Shown: piece by piece, positions 27,354-36,806 of the stretch | Layout: every line of letters starts with the position of its first letter | Numbering within the stretch: the stretch's first letter is position 1 | DNA from: Puniceicoccaceae bacterium | Lineage (GTDB): Bacteria; Verrucomicrobiota; Verrucomicrobiia; Opitutales; Coraliomargaritaceae | NCBI GenBank assembly: GCA_002729725.1 | Contig: PBYS01000061.1 | Coordinates: 23,138-87,137 of the forward strand | Direction of reading: 5' to 3' | Length of the DNA stretch: 64,000 nucleotides | Translations under genes and position numbers: made by a program | The notes under the pieces: model-generated | What the model saw: only the letters and a program-made list of their open reading frames with translations | Database searches by the model: none | Told to the model about the DNA's origin: nothing

Positions 27354-28637
27354 TTAGATGATCATACCAGCCGCAACAGTCTCGTTCGTCTGCTCGTCGA
27401 TGAGAATAAAACTACCGCTAATGCGATTGGTCTTATAGCTATCAGCGATCAATGGCGCGGAAGTGCGCAGCGAGATGCGACCGATGTCGTTGTGGTTAAA
27501 GATGAGATCATCTTCGACCTTATGCAGCGTGTTGATGTTCACCTTATACTTCACCTCAGTCACGATGGCTTTCACCTCTTTAGTTGTGTGACGCAAGATA
27601 TACTTACCGCGCCCGGCGAGCTTCTTAGTCGAAGAGAACCAGCAAATCATCGCGTCCACATCCTGACGTGGCTCGGGTGCATTGTTCGGCTTGACCAACA
27701 TGTCGCCACGCGAGATATCGATCTCGTCGTTGAGCGTGATGGCAACGGACATCGGCGCATAGGCTTCTTCCAATTCGCCATCCATAGTGTGGATCGCCTT
27801 AATCGTGGATTCAAAACCGGATGGCATCACTTTGACTGCATCGCCTGGTTTAAAGACACCGCCAGCGATACGCCCTGCGAAACCGCGAAAATCGTGCCAC
27901 TTGTCGGAGTGTGGGCGAATGACCCACTGCACGGGCATGCGCGCTTCAATGTGATTTTCGTCCGCACCGATGTAAACTGTCTCCAAATGGTAGAGCATGG
28001 ACGGGCCTTGATACCAAGGCATGTTTTCGGACTTATCGACGACGTTGTCCCCCAGCAATGCGCTGACAGGAATGAAAGTGATCTCAACGATGTTATCCAG
28101 GCGTGAAGCGAACTTCTTAAAGTCCTCAACGATGCCGTTGTAAGTCTCTTCGCTCCAGTCGACCAAGTCCATCTTGTTGACGCAGACCACGATGTGTTGG
28201 ATGCGGAGCAAGTTGGCAATGAAGGCGTGGCGGCAAGTTTGCTCGATCACGCCCTTACGTGCATCGACCAAAAGGATGGCCAGATTCGCAGTGGAAGCAC
28301 CGGTCACCATGTTACGGGTGTATTGAATGTGCCCGGGTGTATCGGCGATGATGAACTTGCGCTTCGGCGTCGCGAAGTAGCGGTAAGCCACGTCGATGGT
28401 GATGCCCTGCTCGCGCTCGGAACGGAGGCCGTCGGTGAGCAGTGCGAGGTTGACGTTTTCGTCGCCGCGTGACTTGGAGCTCTTTTCCATGGCTTCGAGT
28501 TGATCCTCGAAGATCGCCTTGGAGTCATAAAGGAGGCGTCCGATAAGTGTGCTTTTGCCGTCGTCGACGGAACCTGCGGTGGTGAACCGCAAGAGATCCA
28601 TGTCAAGATAGCCGGCTGATGATTCTGATTCGCTCAT
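27354..28637 (-). CDS. cysN: sulfate adenylyltransferase subunit 1 (GTPase)
   Basis: 427 residues. The GTPase regulatory subunit of ATP sulfurylase; with CysD it makes adenosine 5'-phosphosulfate from sulfate and ATP, driven by GTP. Motifs: G1 FTTAGSVDDGKSTLIGRLLY, G3 IIADTPGHIQYTRNM, G4 CVNKMDLVDW, then two EF-Tu-like beta barrels. It is not fused to an APS kinase domain, which here is a separate cysC upstream. Last gene of cysC-cysD-cysN. It is separated from cysD by 136 bases filled by a period-7 repeat, wider than the other gap of the operon. Confidence 0.95.
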   Translation of the reverse strand: MSESESSAGYLDMDLLRFTTAGSVDDGKSTLIGRLLYDSKAIFEDQLEAMEKSSKSRGDENVNLALLTDGLRSEREQGITIDVAYRYFATPKRKFIIADTPGHIQYTRNMVTGASTANLAILLVDARKGVIEQTCRHAFIANLLRIQHIVVCVNKMDLVDWSEETYNGIVEDFKKFASRLDNIVEITFIPVSALLGDNVVDKSENMPWYQGPSMLYHLETVYIGADENHIEARMPVQWVIRPHSDKWHDFRGFAGRIAGGVFKPGDAVKVMPSGFESTIKAIHTMDGELEEAYAPMSVAITLNDEIDISRGDMLVKPNNAPEPRQDVDAMICWFSSTKKLAGRGKYILRHTTKEVKAIVTEVKYKVNINTLHKVEDDLIFNHNDIGRISLRTSAPLIADSYKTNRISGSFILIDEQTNETVAAGMII

Positions 28638-28644
28638 GATATTT

Positions 28645-28750
28645 TTTTGTAAAGTTGTTCGGTTTTAGGTTGTTCAGTGAACAGTTGTCTAGTTCCCGCT
28701 TTTCGGTTCGAGAAGTCACTAAACTGACAACTGGTAAACCGGGAACTGGT
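28645..28750 (-). repeat. period-7 repeat between cysD and cysN
   Basis: About 100 bases of degenerate heptads, for example (plus strand) TTGTTCG, GTTTTAG, GTTGTTC, AGTGAAC, AGTTGTC, TAGTTCC. It occupies almost the whole cysD-cysN gap upstream of the cysN ATG. Confidence 0.55.
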
Positions 28751-28773
28751 TAACTACATTTTTAAGTCTAAGC

Positions 28774-29688
28774 TTAAAAATACCCTTCTTTTTTGCGATC
28801 TTCCATCGCGGTTTCAGAGCGTTTATCATCGGCGCGTGTGCCACGCTCGGTTTGGCGAGCAGCGGCGACTTCGTCGATAATATCATCGAGTGTCGCAGCA
28901 GTGGAAAGCGCCGCGCCGGTGCAGGTCGCATCACCGATGGTGCGGAAGCGCACAGTCATCTTTTTGACATTGGCCTTCTCCTCAGGAAGCAACTCCATGA
29001 AGTCTGTAATGCCCATCACGACGCCATTGCGCACGAAGCATTCGCGCTCGTGTGAGAAGTAGAGATTGGGCAGCTCGATGTTCTCTAGCTTGATGTATTG
29101 CCAGATGTCCATCTCGGTCCAATTCGAGAGCGGGAAGACACGGAAGTGTTCGCCGTGCTGCTTGCGACCATTGAAAATATTCCAAAGCTCTGGGCGTTGA
29201 TTCTTAGGGTCCCATTGACCGAAAGCGTCACGGTGTGAGAAGAAGCGTTCCTTAGCGCGTGCTTTTTCCTCGTCACGACGGCCCCCACCGAGTGCGGCGT
29301 CGTATTGACCTTCTTCCAGGCCTTCCAATAGAGCGACTGTTTGCAGGCCATTGCGGCTGGCGTAAGGACCGGTCTCTTCAGTCACCTTGCCCTCATCGAT
29401 CGCTTTTTGCACAGAAGCCACGTGAAGTTCAGCGCCGATCTCCTCAACGAACTTATCGCGAAATTCCATGGTTTCAGGAAAGTTATGTCCGGTATCTACG
29501 TGCAAGAGCGGAAACGGAAGTTTCGCAGGCCAGAAGGCCTTCTTTGCCAAATAGGCCATCACGATGGAGTCTTTACCACCAGAGAATAGGAGAACAGGTT
29601 TCTCAAACTGAGCGGCGGTCTCACGAAGGATGTAGATCGCTTCAGATTCCAGCTGTTTGAGGTGAGTGATTGTGTAGTCTTTAGCCAT
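28774..29688 (-). CDS. cysD: sulfate adenylyltransferase subunit 2
   Basis: 304 residues, the normal length. The catalytic subunit of ATP sulfurylase, of the PAPS-reductase/PP-loop fold. The PP-loop FSGGKDSIVMAYLAKKAFWP lies near residue 34. The family blocks FPLLHVDTGHNFPETMEFRD, GGGRRDEEKARAKERFFSHR and FNGRKQHGEHFRVFPLSNWT are all present. The C-terminal region ends in RKKEGYF, as in other CysD proteins. It is downstream of cysC by 28 bases and upstream of cysN, forming the sulfate activation operon. No cysH, cysI or cysJ is in the window, so the product may feed either assimilation or sulfation (a sulfotransferase lies at 44.6 kb). Confidence 0.95.
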   Translation of the reverse strand: MAKDYTITHLKQLESEAIYILRETAAQFEKPVLLFSGGKDSIVMAYLAKKAFWPAKLPFPLLHVDTGHNFPETMEFRDKFVEEIGAELHVASVQKAIDEGKVTEETGPYASRNGLQTVALLEGLEEGQYDAALGGGRRDEEKARAKERFFSHRDAFGQWDPKNQRPELWNIFNGRKQHGEHFRVFPLSNWTEMDIWQYIKLENIELPNLYFSHERECFVRNGVVMGITDFMELLPEEKANVKKMTVRFRTIGDATCTGAALSTAATLDDIIDEVAAARQTERGTRADDKRSETAMEDRKKEGYF

Positions 29689-29716
29689 ACGTAAAAGTGA
29701 ATGAAGAATTCAGAGA

Positions 29717-30328
29717 TTAAGAGTTTTTGATCAGTGGAAGGACTTTGTTAAGCAGTTGCTCGAGCGATTCAGCTTCGCTCTGGTTGTCAGTAGTGATGGT
29801 CCAATCCGGATCCCCTGCAGCGGGCCCTTCAAAAGAGGAATCCTTACCGGTGAAGTTTTTCACGCCGCCAGCTGCGGCTTTGGCGTAGAGGCCTTTGACA
29901 TCGCGTTCGGCACAGGTCTCAAAAGAGGCTTCAACATACACGGGTGTGATGTCCCCCTCGCCCACGATCTCCCGCGCCGCGGCACGGAGTTCACGCTTAG
30001 GTGTGATAAAAGAGGTAAAGACTACGATGCCCGCATCTAAGAATAAACGCGTCACCTCAGCGATGCGGCGAATGTTTTCCTGGCGATCCGCATCGGAAAA
30101 ACCGAGGTCACTATTCAGGCCGCTACGAATATTATCGCCATCCAAGATCTTAGTCACAAAGCCCTGCTCGGCCAGCTTGCGCTCCAGTGCATTGGCCAAA
30201 GTGCTTTTGCCCGAGCCAGAGAGCCCGTAAAACCAAAACACGTGCCCGCGCTGCTTAAGTTGCGCCTCCTTGGCATCGCGCCCAAGCATGCGGTGAAATT
30301 CAGTATGTATGTTTTCTGGTGTGGCCAT
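29717..30328 (-). CDS. cysC: adenylylsulfate kinase
   Basis: 203 residues. Phosphorylates APS to PAPS with ATP. P-loop FWFYGLSGSGKSTLANALE near residue 31, then the APS-binding region LDGDNIRSGLNSDLGFSDAD with RQENIRRIAEV, the block VVFTSFITPKRELRAAAREI, and FVEV-type segment VYVEASFETCAERDVKGLYA. First gene of the cysCDN operon on the minus strand. No signal peptide. Confidence 0.95.
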   Translation of the reverse strand: MATPENIHTEFHRMLGRDAKEAQLKQRGHVFWFYGLSGSGKSTLANALERKLAEQGFVTKILDGDNIRSGLNSDLGFSDADRQENIRRIAEVTRLFLDAGIVVFTSFITPKRELRAAAREIVGEGDITPVYVEASFETCAERDVKGLYAKAAAGGVKNFTGKDSSFEGPAAGDPDWTITTDNQSEAESLEQLLNKVLPLIKNS

Positions 30329-30468
30329 AAAAATGAGCCGCTATCTAAGCGGGAATAAACAAAATGTAAATGCGTTTCTCGTTAACTTAGGTTTTTGAGT
30401 CAAGAACCTATTAAAAGAAATCTGAAGAGCAAATACACCCGACGGCAGCGCTCCGCGGCGATTGCCAC

Positions 30469-33400
30469 TCACTCAGCAGCAGTTACAAAAGTATCCGATA
30501 GCCATTCGAAATATTGGCGACTGTGATACCCGAGGTCTTCACGCTCGATCGCAGTTTCACACCACTGAATAAAGTCAGCGAAGGCCTGACGCTGTGCCGG
30601 CGAAAGCCGCTTCACATTCTCCTGCAGCCTAGCTTTGGTTCGCATGGTCACATGATAAAGCGAGTCAGGCCCATACCGGTAGCCAAAGTTGAACCCGAGC
30701 AGCAATTCACACTTCGCCTGCGTAAGTGGGTCCGGCTCGGTCCAAACGGCTACAATCCTTCGAGCCATATGATAACGCTCGCCATGTTTCAGCTCAGGCT
30801 GACGACCTTTGCCGAGCGCACTCCCCCCCTCCTGCGCGTGCGCATCCATAGTCGCCAAGCGCTGGAGAAACGCCCCAAACCGATGCAGGTCCGCCGCGTA
30901 AATAAATTCAGAAAATCGTCCCCAGCCACCGGCATCCTGCTCAATATAGCGCTGCCCCCAATCAAGCAACCAAGCATGTGCTTGCGACGACTCATTGACG
31001 ACCGCTAAATGAAGCATTAAAGCCAAATAACTACCAAATGAGAACTCATTCCAGCCAGTATTGGCTGCTTTGATGTAGAGCTCCACTGGCGGCGGCAGCT
31101 GATTACGCAGCAATAGGAACAGTGCCGCATCGTAGACCAGATAGCGTTCCGGCCACGGATCGCGTGAGGGATGCATCTCTGACTGCAGCAGCTCCAATAG
31201 CGCCTGATCCAAGTCAATGCGCTCAATGGTGTTGGGCTCATTCTTGGGGAGCAACTTTCTCAAAGCCGCGACCCGCGTTTTAGCATCGAGCGAAGGCGCA
31301 CACATCGTTGCCAGCAGAGATTGTATTGTCGCCGCATCCATATTAGCGGCTGATTGATTCTGCGCGAGTGAGGGCAACAATTTGAGCTGCTGCAAGCGCG
31401 GCAAGCTTTCGACTAAAGCCTGCGCCAGTTCACGATCCTGATTGGCCAGATAGCGAATTATATTTGTGCGCCATCGCACTTGCTCACGAAAAACTTGGCT
31501 CAGCACCTCGCTCCAAGCTGCCGTATTGACATCGCGTAATCGCACGAGAGCCCATAAGGCACCCGGTTCCCCCGCGCGTTGCGCCCACTGGGACAAAGCC
31601 TCAACATCATCCGCCACCTCTAACTGCCGAATGGCCAAATTCAAGGGCTCGCGCAACCAGCCCCATAGATGATCACGCATCGATTGCTCAAGCGTCGCCA
31701 TTTGCGCTTCCAACTCACTTTTTCTTCTAAAACTACCGATGTCGGACGCATCCCCCAGCTCTTCCAGTGCAAGCGCCAAGCGCTGCCACTCCAGTTCAAA
31801 AGCGGCCCGATCAGGGACCAAGGCTTCTATTTCTTTCAGCAAGGGCAACAAACTCCCCTCTGCCGAATCGCCCACCGATCGCACAATGGCCTGCGCCAAC
31901 TGGGGAGGAATACGCCCGGCCTTTAAGTCCGCGATCAAGTCGGGCATGCTTGCGAGCACTTGAGGCAAAGATACATCACGCAGGCGCTCGCGATATAATC
32001 CACCCTCGTTCGCTTTAAAAAGTTGCTGCGCAAATCCGAGGTATTGCTCAGGGCCAAACTCATCTCGCCATGAGCCGGAATAAGCACTGGCTCGCTCCGC
32101 CTTAATATCGATCAAGCTCGCACCAGCTGCCGTCAGCAAACGCAGCGAAGGAGGTGCGGCCTCCATATCGGTAGGAAAGCAATTCGTCGAAAAACCAGCG
32201 CTACTGGAATAACGACCTGGCTCACGAACTTTCAAATCCGAACGAATCTGCGCCAACCACCAAAGCCCCTGCTGTAACCACCGTGTGCGTTCTGCATCCA
32301 CCCGCCCGAGCTCCCACTTCCACTGATATTCACCCGCAGGATACTTTTCTGGCAGGGGGCGTGAATATTTGGCCGACCAATAACGCCCAGCGCCCTCTTG
32401 CTCAGACTTCAACACCTCCACTCCGGGCCCTTGCCGCGAGCTAAAAACCACCCAATCGGCATGCTCTGCTTGCTTCAAATGAGTCGGATAGTAGAGCGTA
32501 AATTTATTGCGGTGCACATGGCTCTGGTTGCTCTCAACAAAGGTAAACATGGCAGCCCGCGGGTCTAATTCGCTCCACGCCTGTTTAAACTCAAAACGAT
32601 GATTCGAGCCACTGGCGACTGCGGTCGCGGTCGACGGAGCCGTCGGCGCGAGCGACGGCGAAGGCTCATTTGAAGACGTCGCCTTCACTGGCGTCCAGCC
32701 ACACATAAAATGGAGTAAGTCTGCATGGCTTGCGTCGACTAAAGAACGATGCCGATAAGGCTCACGCTGCCGCCAATCATAGACCGGCGGCGGCACCTCG
32801 GCCGCAAGCACATCGGGCGCGTTGGCCTCCGCGATCGCCTCATATTGCAGGCCGCCCGCAGCTTTGACACGGCGCAGCTCATCCCAAAGATCGAGCTTAG
32901 GATCGAGCAGTAAATAATGATCCTCAAAACTCCCCGACGGCCCTACATACTGCCCCTGCTCGGCGTCCCAACGATAAACCACCTGCACCTCCGGCTCAGC
33001 CGACTCATTCTCGATCGGGCCGAGCACGATTTCATCGATCCCATCGCCATCTAAATCGCGCACTGCCCAGCCCCATGTCGGAACCAGCTCCGACTGATAA
33101 CGATGCCAATTGAGCAATAGATAAAAGAGCCGTTCCGACTCCAAATCCACCGCCTCAACCCGCAAAGCCTGGACTCGAATATCCGGCTCCCCTTCACGCG
33201 TATCATACACTCTGAAATTCGAACTATACACACGTTCGTAACGACCATCCTGATTCAGGTCCTTAAAAACATCGCCCTCCGTCATATTATCCCCGCCGAA
33301 TGGCCTCACCACTTGTCCTTGATCGCTTAAGAACACGATCACTCGCTCCTCCAGTTTCTCCTCTGGAGGCAATGACAAATCAGGATTCTGCCCAGCGGGC

Positions 33401-33828
33401 AACCAATTCGAAGAACGCCCCCCCACACGCACCAGTGCTTGTGGCTTATGTGCCTCCTCAACAGGTGAAAAGCCTCCGCTGCGACTGGATCGATATTTCG
33501 AAAAATAGCGACTGTAAGTCGCATGATCCCAGAAATACGACACCATATACAACGAAGGCGCGCCCGCCAGCTGCGGGCATTCGGTGACTAATAGATCTTG
33601 ATGATACAGCTCAAATGCCGCCATCGGCAAGGCCTGCCAATCATTGCGCGGATTCTCCCCTTGCCGCGCAATCTGCACCTCGCGAAAAGCCTGCGAGCGC
33701 GTCTCGGGTGCGATCAGCCGTTCTATGATCTCCGTCCCGAAAGCAGGCGTCTCGCGCCTAGCAGACAAAGTCCCCAACGACAACAACAGAGCAATAAGCA
33801 ACGTAAATAAACATGAGAACCTAAACAT
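30469..33828 (-). CDS. large secreted protein of unknown function with FG-GAP-like motif
   Basis: 1119 residues from the ATG at 33828; a TTG three codons upstream is possible. The N-terminus is a signal peptide (FSCLFTLLIALLLSLGTLSA). Two segments resemble calcium-binding FG-GAP/dockerin-like loops: DLNQDGRYERVYSSN and DLDGDGIDEIVLGP, so the first third may be a beta-propeller-like domain. A low-complexity linker rich in Ser, Ala, Pro and Thr follows at ~390-415. The last two thirds are helical and Trp/Gln-rich, possibly HEAT-like repeats. No catalytic motif is seen. It stands alone after cysC on the same strand, with 140 bases between. I do not recognise the family. Confidence 0.75.
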   Translation of the reverse strand: MFRFSCLFTLLIALLLSLGTLSARRETPAFGTEIIERLIAPETRSQAFREVQIARQGENPRNDWQALPMAAFELYHQDLLVTECPQLAGAPSLYMVSYFWDHATYSRYFSKYRSSRSGGFSPVEEAHKPQALVRVGGRSSNWLPAGQNPDLSLPPEEKLEERVIVFLSDQGQVVRPFGGDNMTEGDVFKDLNQDGRYERVYSSNFRVYDTREGEPDIRVQALRVEAVDLESERLFYLLLNWHRYQSELVPTWGWAVRDLDGDGIDEIVLGPIENESAEPEVQVVYRWDAEQGQYVGPSGSFEDHYLLLDPKLDLWDELRRVKAAGGLQYEAIAEANAPDVLAAEVPPPVYDWRQREPYRHRSLVDASHADLLHFMCGWTPVKATSSNEPSPSLAPTAPSTATAVASGSNHRFEFKQAWSELDPRAAMFTFVESNQSHVHRNKFTLYYPTHLKQAEHADWVVFSSRQGPGVEVLKSEQEGAGRYWSAKYSRPLPEKYPAGEYQWKWELGRVDAERTRWLQQGLWWLAQIRSDLKVREPGRYSSSAGFSTNCFPTDMEAAPPSLRLLTAAGASLIDIKAERASAYSGSWRDEFGPEQYLGFAQQLFKANEGGLYRERLRDVSLPQVLASMPDLIADLKAGRIPPQLAQAIVRSVGDSAEGSLLPLLKEIEALVPDRAAFELEWQRLALALEELGDASDIGSFRRKSELEAQMATLEQSMRDHLWGWLREPLNLAIRQLEVADDVEALSQWAQRAGEPGALWALVRLRDVNTAAWSEVLSQVFREQVRWRTNIIRYLANQDRELAQALVESLPRLQQLKLLPSLAQNQSAANMDAATIQSLLATMCAPSLDAKTRVAALRKLLPKNEPNTIERIDLDQALLELLQSEMHPSRDPWPERYLVYDAALFLLLRNQLPPPVELYIKAANTGWNEFSFGSYLALMLHLAVVNESSQAHAWLLDWGQRYIEQDAGGWGRFSEFIYAADLHRFGAFLQRLATMDAHAQEGGSALGKGRQPELKHGERYHMARRIVAVWTEPDPLTQAKCELLLGFNFGYRYGPDSLYHVTMRTKARLQENVKRLSPAQRQAFADFIQWCETAIEREDLGYHSRQYFEWLSDTFVTAAE

Positions 33829-33915
33829 CACTAACAACTTATCAAAAAAACGCGACTACTCGAGGCATTTCTACAACAGAGTATCCATTTTCAGTTCACA
33901 TCACGATCAGACATA

Positions 33916-34040
33916 GTAGCGACGTGACGCCAGTCACGTCCAACCGAACGCACCCAACCGCTCAAAGACGCCGCTCGCGCGGCATCGCTACACCAACTTT
34001 CGCCACCACAATTCTGTAGCGACGTGACGCCAGTCACGTC
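33916..34040. repeat. REP-like palindromic element, full unit plus half unit
   Basis: A full unit spans 33916-33992: GTAGCGA, the perfect palindrome GACGTGAC-GCCA-GTCACGTC, a spacer, GCCGC-TCGC-GCGGC, and TCGCTACA. A second left half follows at 34015-34040 with the same 20-base palindrome. The half unit ends inside the stop codon of fabI. Confidence 0.75.
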
Positions 34041-34848
34041 ATTTCTTTTCTGGCCGCATCGCGAGACTGACCACTTCCTTGTCAAAATAATTGCGATCCA
34101 TGCCGGCATTGACCACGACCCCCTGCCCATTAATACCGCTGGATGCAGGACTCAGCAGAAACACCGCAGTGTTCGCGACTTCTTGAGTGGTCAGGTTTTG
34201 TTTACGAAAGGTCAACTTCTCGGCGTAGAGATAGCTCTCCAAATAGCCGGGAATTCCAGCCGAAGCACTGGTCTTGAGCGGTCCAGCATTGACGGTATTA
34301 AAACGCACCCGTGTGTCGGCACCGAAGGATTTGGCCAAGTTATACGAAGAAGTTTCCAGAGCTGCCTTGATCGGTGCCATGTAGCCGTAGTTTTCAGCCG
34401 TCACATCGGTGGACGAAATGCCGATCGAGACTACCGAGGCATCGTTGTCGAGATATGGCTTAAAAGCGCTGGCCACTTCCACCAACGAGAAGGCGGAAAT
34501 CGCGGTGGCCTGCAGGAAGTCCTTTCGCACCGTATCGTGGAAGGGCTTGAAACCTTCGGAGTAGTTGGCAAAGGCGATCGAGTGCACAATGCCATCCAAC
34601 GTACCGTAATCCGCCGCGACTTGTTCCGCCAGCGCGGTGATTTGCTCAGGAAATTCCACGTCGCAGATATAGGCCTTCCGATCACCGAGCAACTTTTGCA
34701 AACTTTCCAAACGCGCTTCGGAACGCACACTGTGGATGACTTCGGCGCCCGCTGCTTCCAGCGATTTGGTGATCGCCCACGCGACGCTCTTGCGATTGGC
34801 CACCCCCATGACGAGGAAGCGTTTATTTTCGAGATTTAAGAAACTCAT
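34039..34848 (-). CDS. fabI: enoyl-[acyl-carrier-protein] reductase (NADH)
   Basis: 269 residues. Last reductive step of each fatty acid elongation cycle. It is a short-chain dehydrogenase of the FabI type: the N-terminal segment [16 protein letters not shown] replaces the classical GxxxGxG. The middle has [18 protein letters not shown]. The catalytic pair is YGYMAPIK, tyrosine and lysine spaced Y-x6-K as in Fab[21 protein letters not shown] carries the substrate-loop region. It begins one base after the fabZ stop on the same strand, so the two steps that follow ketoreduction share a transcript. FabI is the target of triclosan-type inhibitors in other bacteria. Confidence 0.93.
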   Translation of the reverse strand: MSFLNLENKRFLVMGVANRKSVAWAITKSLEAAGAEVIHSVRSEARLESLQKLLGDRKAYICDVEFPEQITALAEQVAADYGTLDGIVHSIAFANYSEGFKPFHDTVRKDFLQATAISAFSLVEVASAFKPYLDNDASVVSIGISSTDVTAENYGYMAPIKAALETSSYNLAKSFGADTRVRFNTVNAGPLKTSASAGIPGYLESYLYAEKLTFRKQNLTTQEVANTAVFLLSPASSGINGQGVVVNAGMDRNYFDKEVVSLAMRPEKK

Positions 34849-34849
34849 A

Positions 34850-35290
34850 CTATTTCCCCTCCCCCTCGACCATCGCCAGCGCGAACTTAATGGTCATAGC
34901 TGGCTTGCCGCCCTTGAGCACTTTGGCCTTCATGAAGAAGAAGCGGCTCACGGTCTCGTCCATCGTCACCTCAATGGTGATTTCGTCACCGGGCTTCACC
35001 ATTTGCTTGAAACGCGCATCGGTGATGCGCGAGAGCACCGGCGTCACATCGTTGAGCGACTTACCGTCTTTTTCAATCTGCTTGGCGAGATAGATCGCGC
35101 CCGTCTGGAAGCAGGCCTCACACAGCAAGACCCCCGGCATGATAGGGTTGCCGGGGTAATGGCCCTCAAACTGCGGCTCTTCCTTGCGAATCGTGCGCTT
35201 ACAGGTGGCGCCATCTTCTCGAACTTCGACGATCTCGTCAATGAAGAGAAACGGTGGGCGGTGTGGGATTGTGCGTAAAATTTCGTCCAT
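34850..35290 (-). CDS. fabZ: 3-hydroxyacyl-[acyl-carrier-protein] dehydratase
   Basis: 146 residues, the usual length of FabZ. Hot-dog fold. The opening [16 protein letters not shown] and the active-site block [20 protein letters not shown] (catalytic His, then Glu on the helix) are diagnostic. It removes water from 3-hydroxyacyl-ACP. It lies one base upstream of fabI, forming a two-gene fabZI operon. Confidence 0.93.
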   Translation of the reverse strand: MDEILRTIPHRPPFLFIDEIVEVREDGATCKRTIRKEEPQFEGHYPGNPIMPGVLLCEACFQTGAIYLAKQIEKDGKSLNDVTPVLSRITDARFKQMVKPGDEITIEVTMDETVSRFFFMKAKVLKGGKPAMTIKFALAMVEGEGK

Positions 35291-35364
35291 AGAAATAAGT
35301 GAAAGACGAATTTCTAAGAATGCGATCTAAATACCCCAGCGCCCGCAAGTGATCCGAAGCAAAA

Positions 35365-36537
35365 TTATTTTGGCTGCAACTGAGTTAGCTTCTCCTTAAG
35401 CACTTTCGCATTTATAGGCTTGCTAATATAATCGCAAAAGCCCTGCTTCAAATACTTAGCCTTATCTTCCAAGTGCTCGAAGTGCTCGAAGCGCTCAAAG
35501 ATGACTTCCATTCGATCCTCAGAAATTCCAATTCCTTGATATTGGACAAAAAATTCGACGCTATCTCCCAGCTGCCGATATCCAAACTCGATCACACCCT
35601 CATCTGAGAACTTTAAGGCATTACTCAGAAGATTGATCAACACCTGCTGAAAGCGATGTCCATCCGTCTCCATAATGATATCCTTGGCCTCTGGAGGAAC
35701 CGTTTCCTTGAACTCGATAATAACACCAATATAACTGAGAACATTGCCAGCCCCGTCTCTTTCAAAAACGCACTTCACAGAGCGACACCAAATAGTCACT
35801 CCGTCTTTCCTCTGATACTTAAAATCGTATCGAGACTGCCGTCCGCCCTTAATGACTTCATCCAAATGCGCCTGATAGGCCTCAAGATCGTCCGGGTGGA
35901 CACACATGAGTAATTCTCGACGCCCAAGACGTCCCACCTCTTCAGGCGTGAATCCTATAATCCTGGAAACTGATCGTTGAAATACCGATAGCGATCTTCC
36001 TTGTAATTGGACACAAAAATACCGACCGGCGAGAGTTCATTCACCCGATCCAGAAACTGCTTTTGTGCAATCAGTTCATCCCGAAGTTTTACTCTCTCAG
36101 TGATATTCTGCGCGACACCTCGCAAAGAAATCGCTCGCTTGTTTGCGTCGTATTCGACTGCGCCCCGCGCCCAAATCCAAACTTCTTCACCACTCGCCGT
36201 GGTCAGATTAAGCTCAATTTCATAGGGCTCTCCGGTCGCGTGTGTGCTCGATCGCCTGGGTCAAGCGCAGCCAGGAATCAAAGACTTAGTATATTTCCGA
36301 ATTTTGAGCTCACGATCCAAGAAGAGAGTTCCGATCTCAGTACTCTCGAACAGATTGTTCATATCGTTATTAATTTCATGCAGCTCCTGGTTCTTCTCCT
36401 GCAACTCGGAGTTAACTGTGTAAAGCTCTTCATTAACCGACTGAAGTTCTTCGTTAGTGCTCTGCAATTCTTCATCTGAAGCCATCAATTCCTCGTTCGA
36501 GGACTCTAGCTCTTCATGACTCGAAACGACTTCTTAG
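35365..36537 (-). pseudogene. decayed PAS/hybrid histidine kinase (CheB/CheR-PAS type)
   Basis: Pieces of one multidomain signalling protein in changing frames. The first (36537-36261) is the coiled coil typical of CheB/CheR-PAS proteins: [20 protein letters not shown], followed by [20 protein letters not shown], then loss of frame. Next (36260-35940) come PAS remnants such as GVAQNITERVKLRDELIAQK. The last piece (35937-35365) is a PAS domain (DFKYQRKDGVTIWCRSVKCV), a histidine-kinase N box (HRFQQVLINLLSNALKFSDE) and GIGIS. It is joined in frame, at a short FEHFEHLED repeat, to the end of a receiver domain (YISKPINAKVLKEKL). HisKA, the G boxes and most of the receiver are gone. Confidence 0.75.
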
Positions 36538-36806
36538 ACAGGAACCTATACGTATCAGTACAATGCTCATCGCAAATCTTAGCCAACTATCCAGCAGACA
36601 CGAGGTTCAGCAGCCTCTCGATAAACAAGCAAAAAGGACTTATGACTAACGCACACAGCCAATCGCAGCCCCCAAATGGCCCTATGCCCAAAAACAAACT
36701 CCCAGCTCTAACAACAACTACTTTAGGTTTCATGTGATTCATAGATTTTAGGATAACACGCTTCCACTCTTGCTCAGACAGGAGATTTGCCGCAATACTA
36801 GCACTG

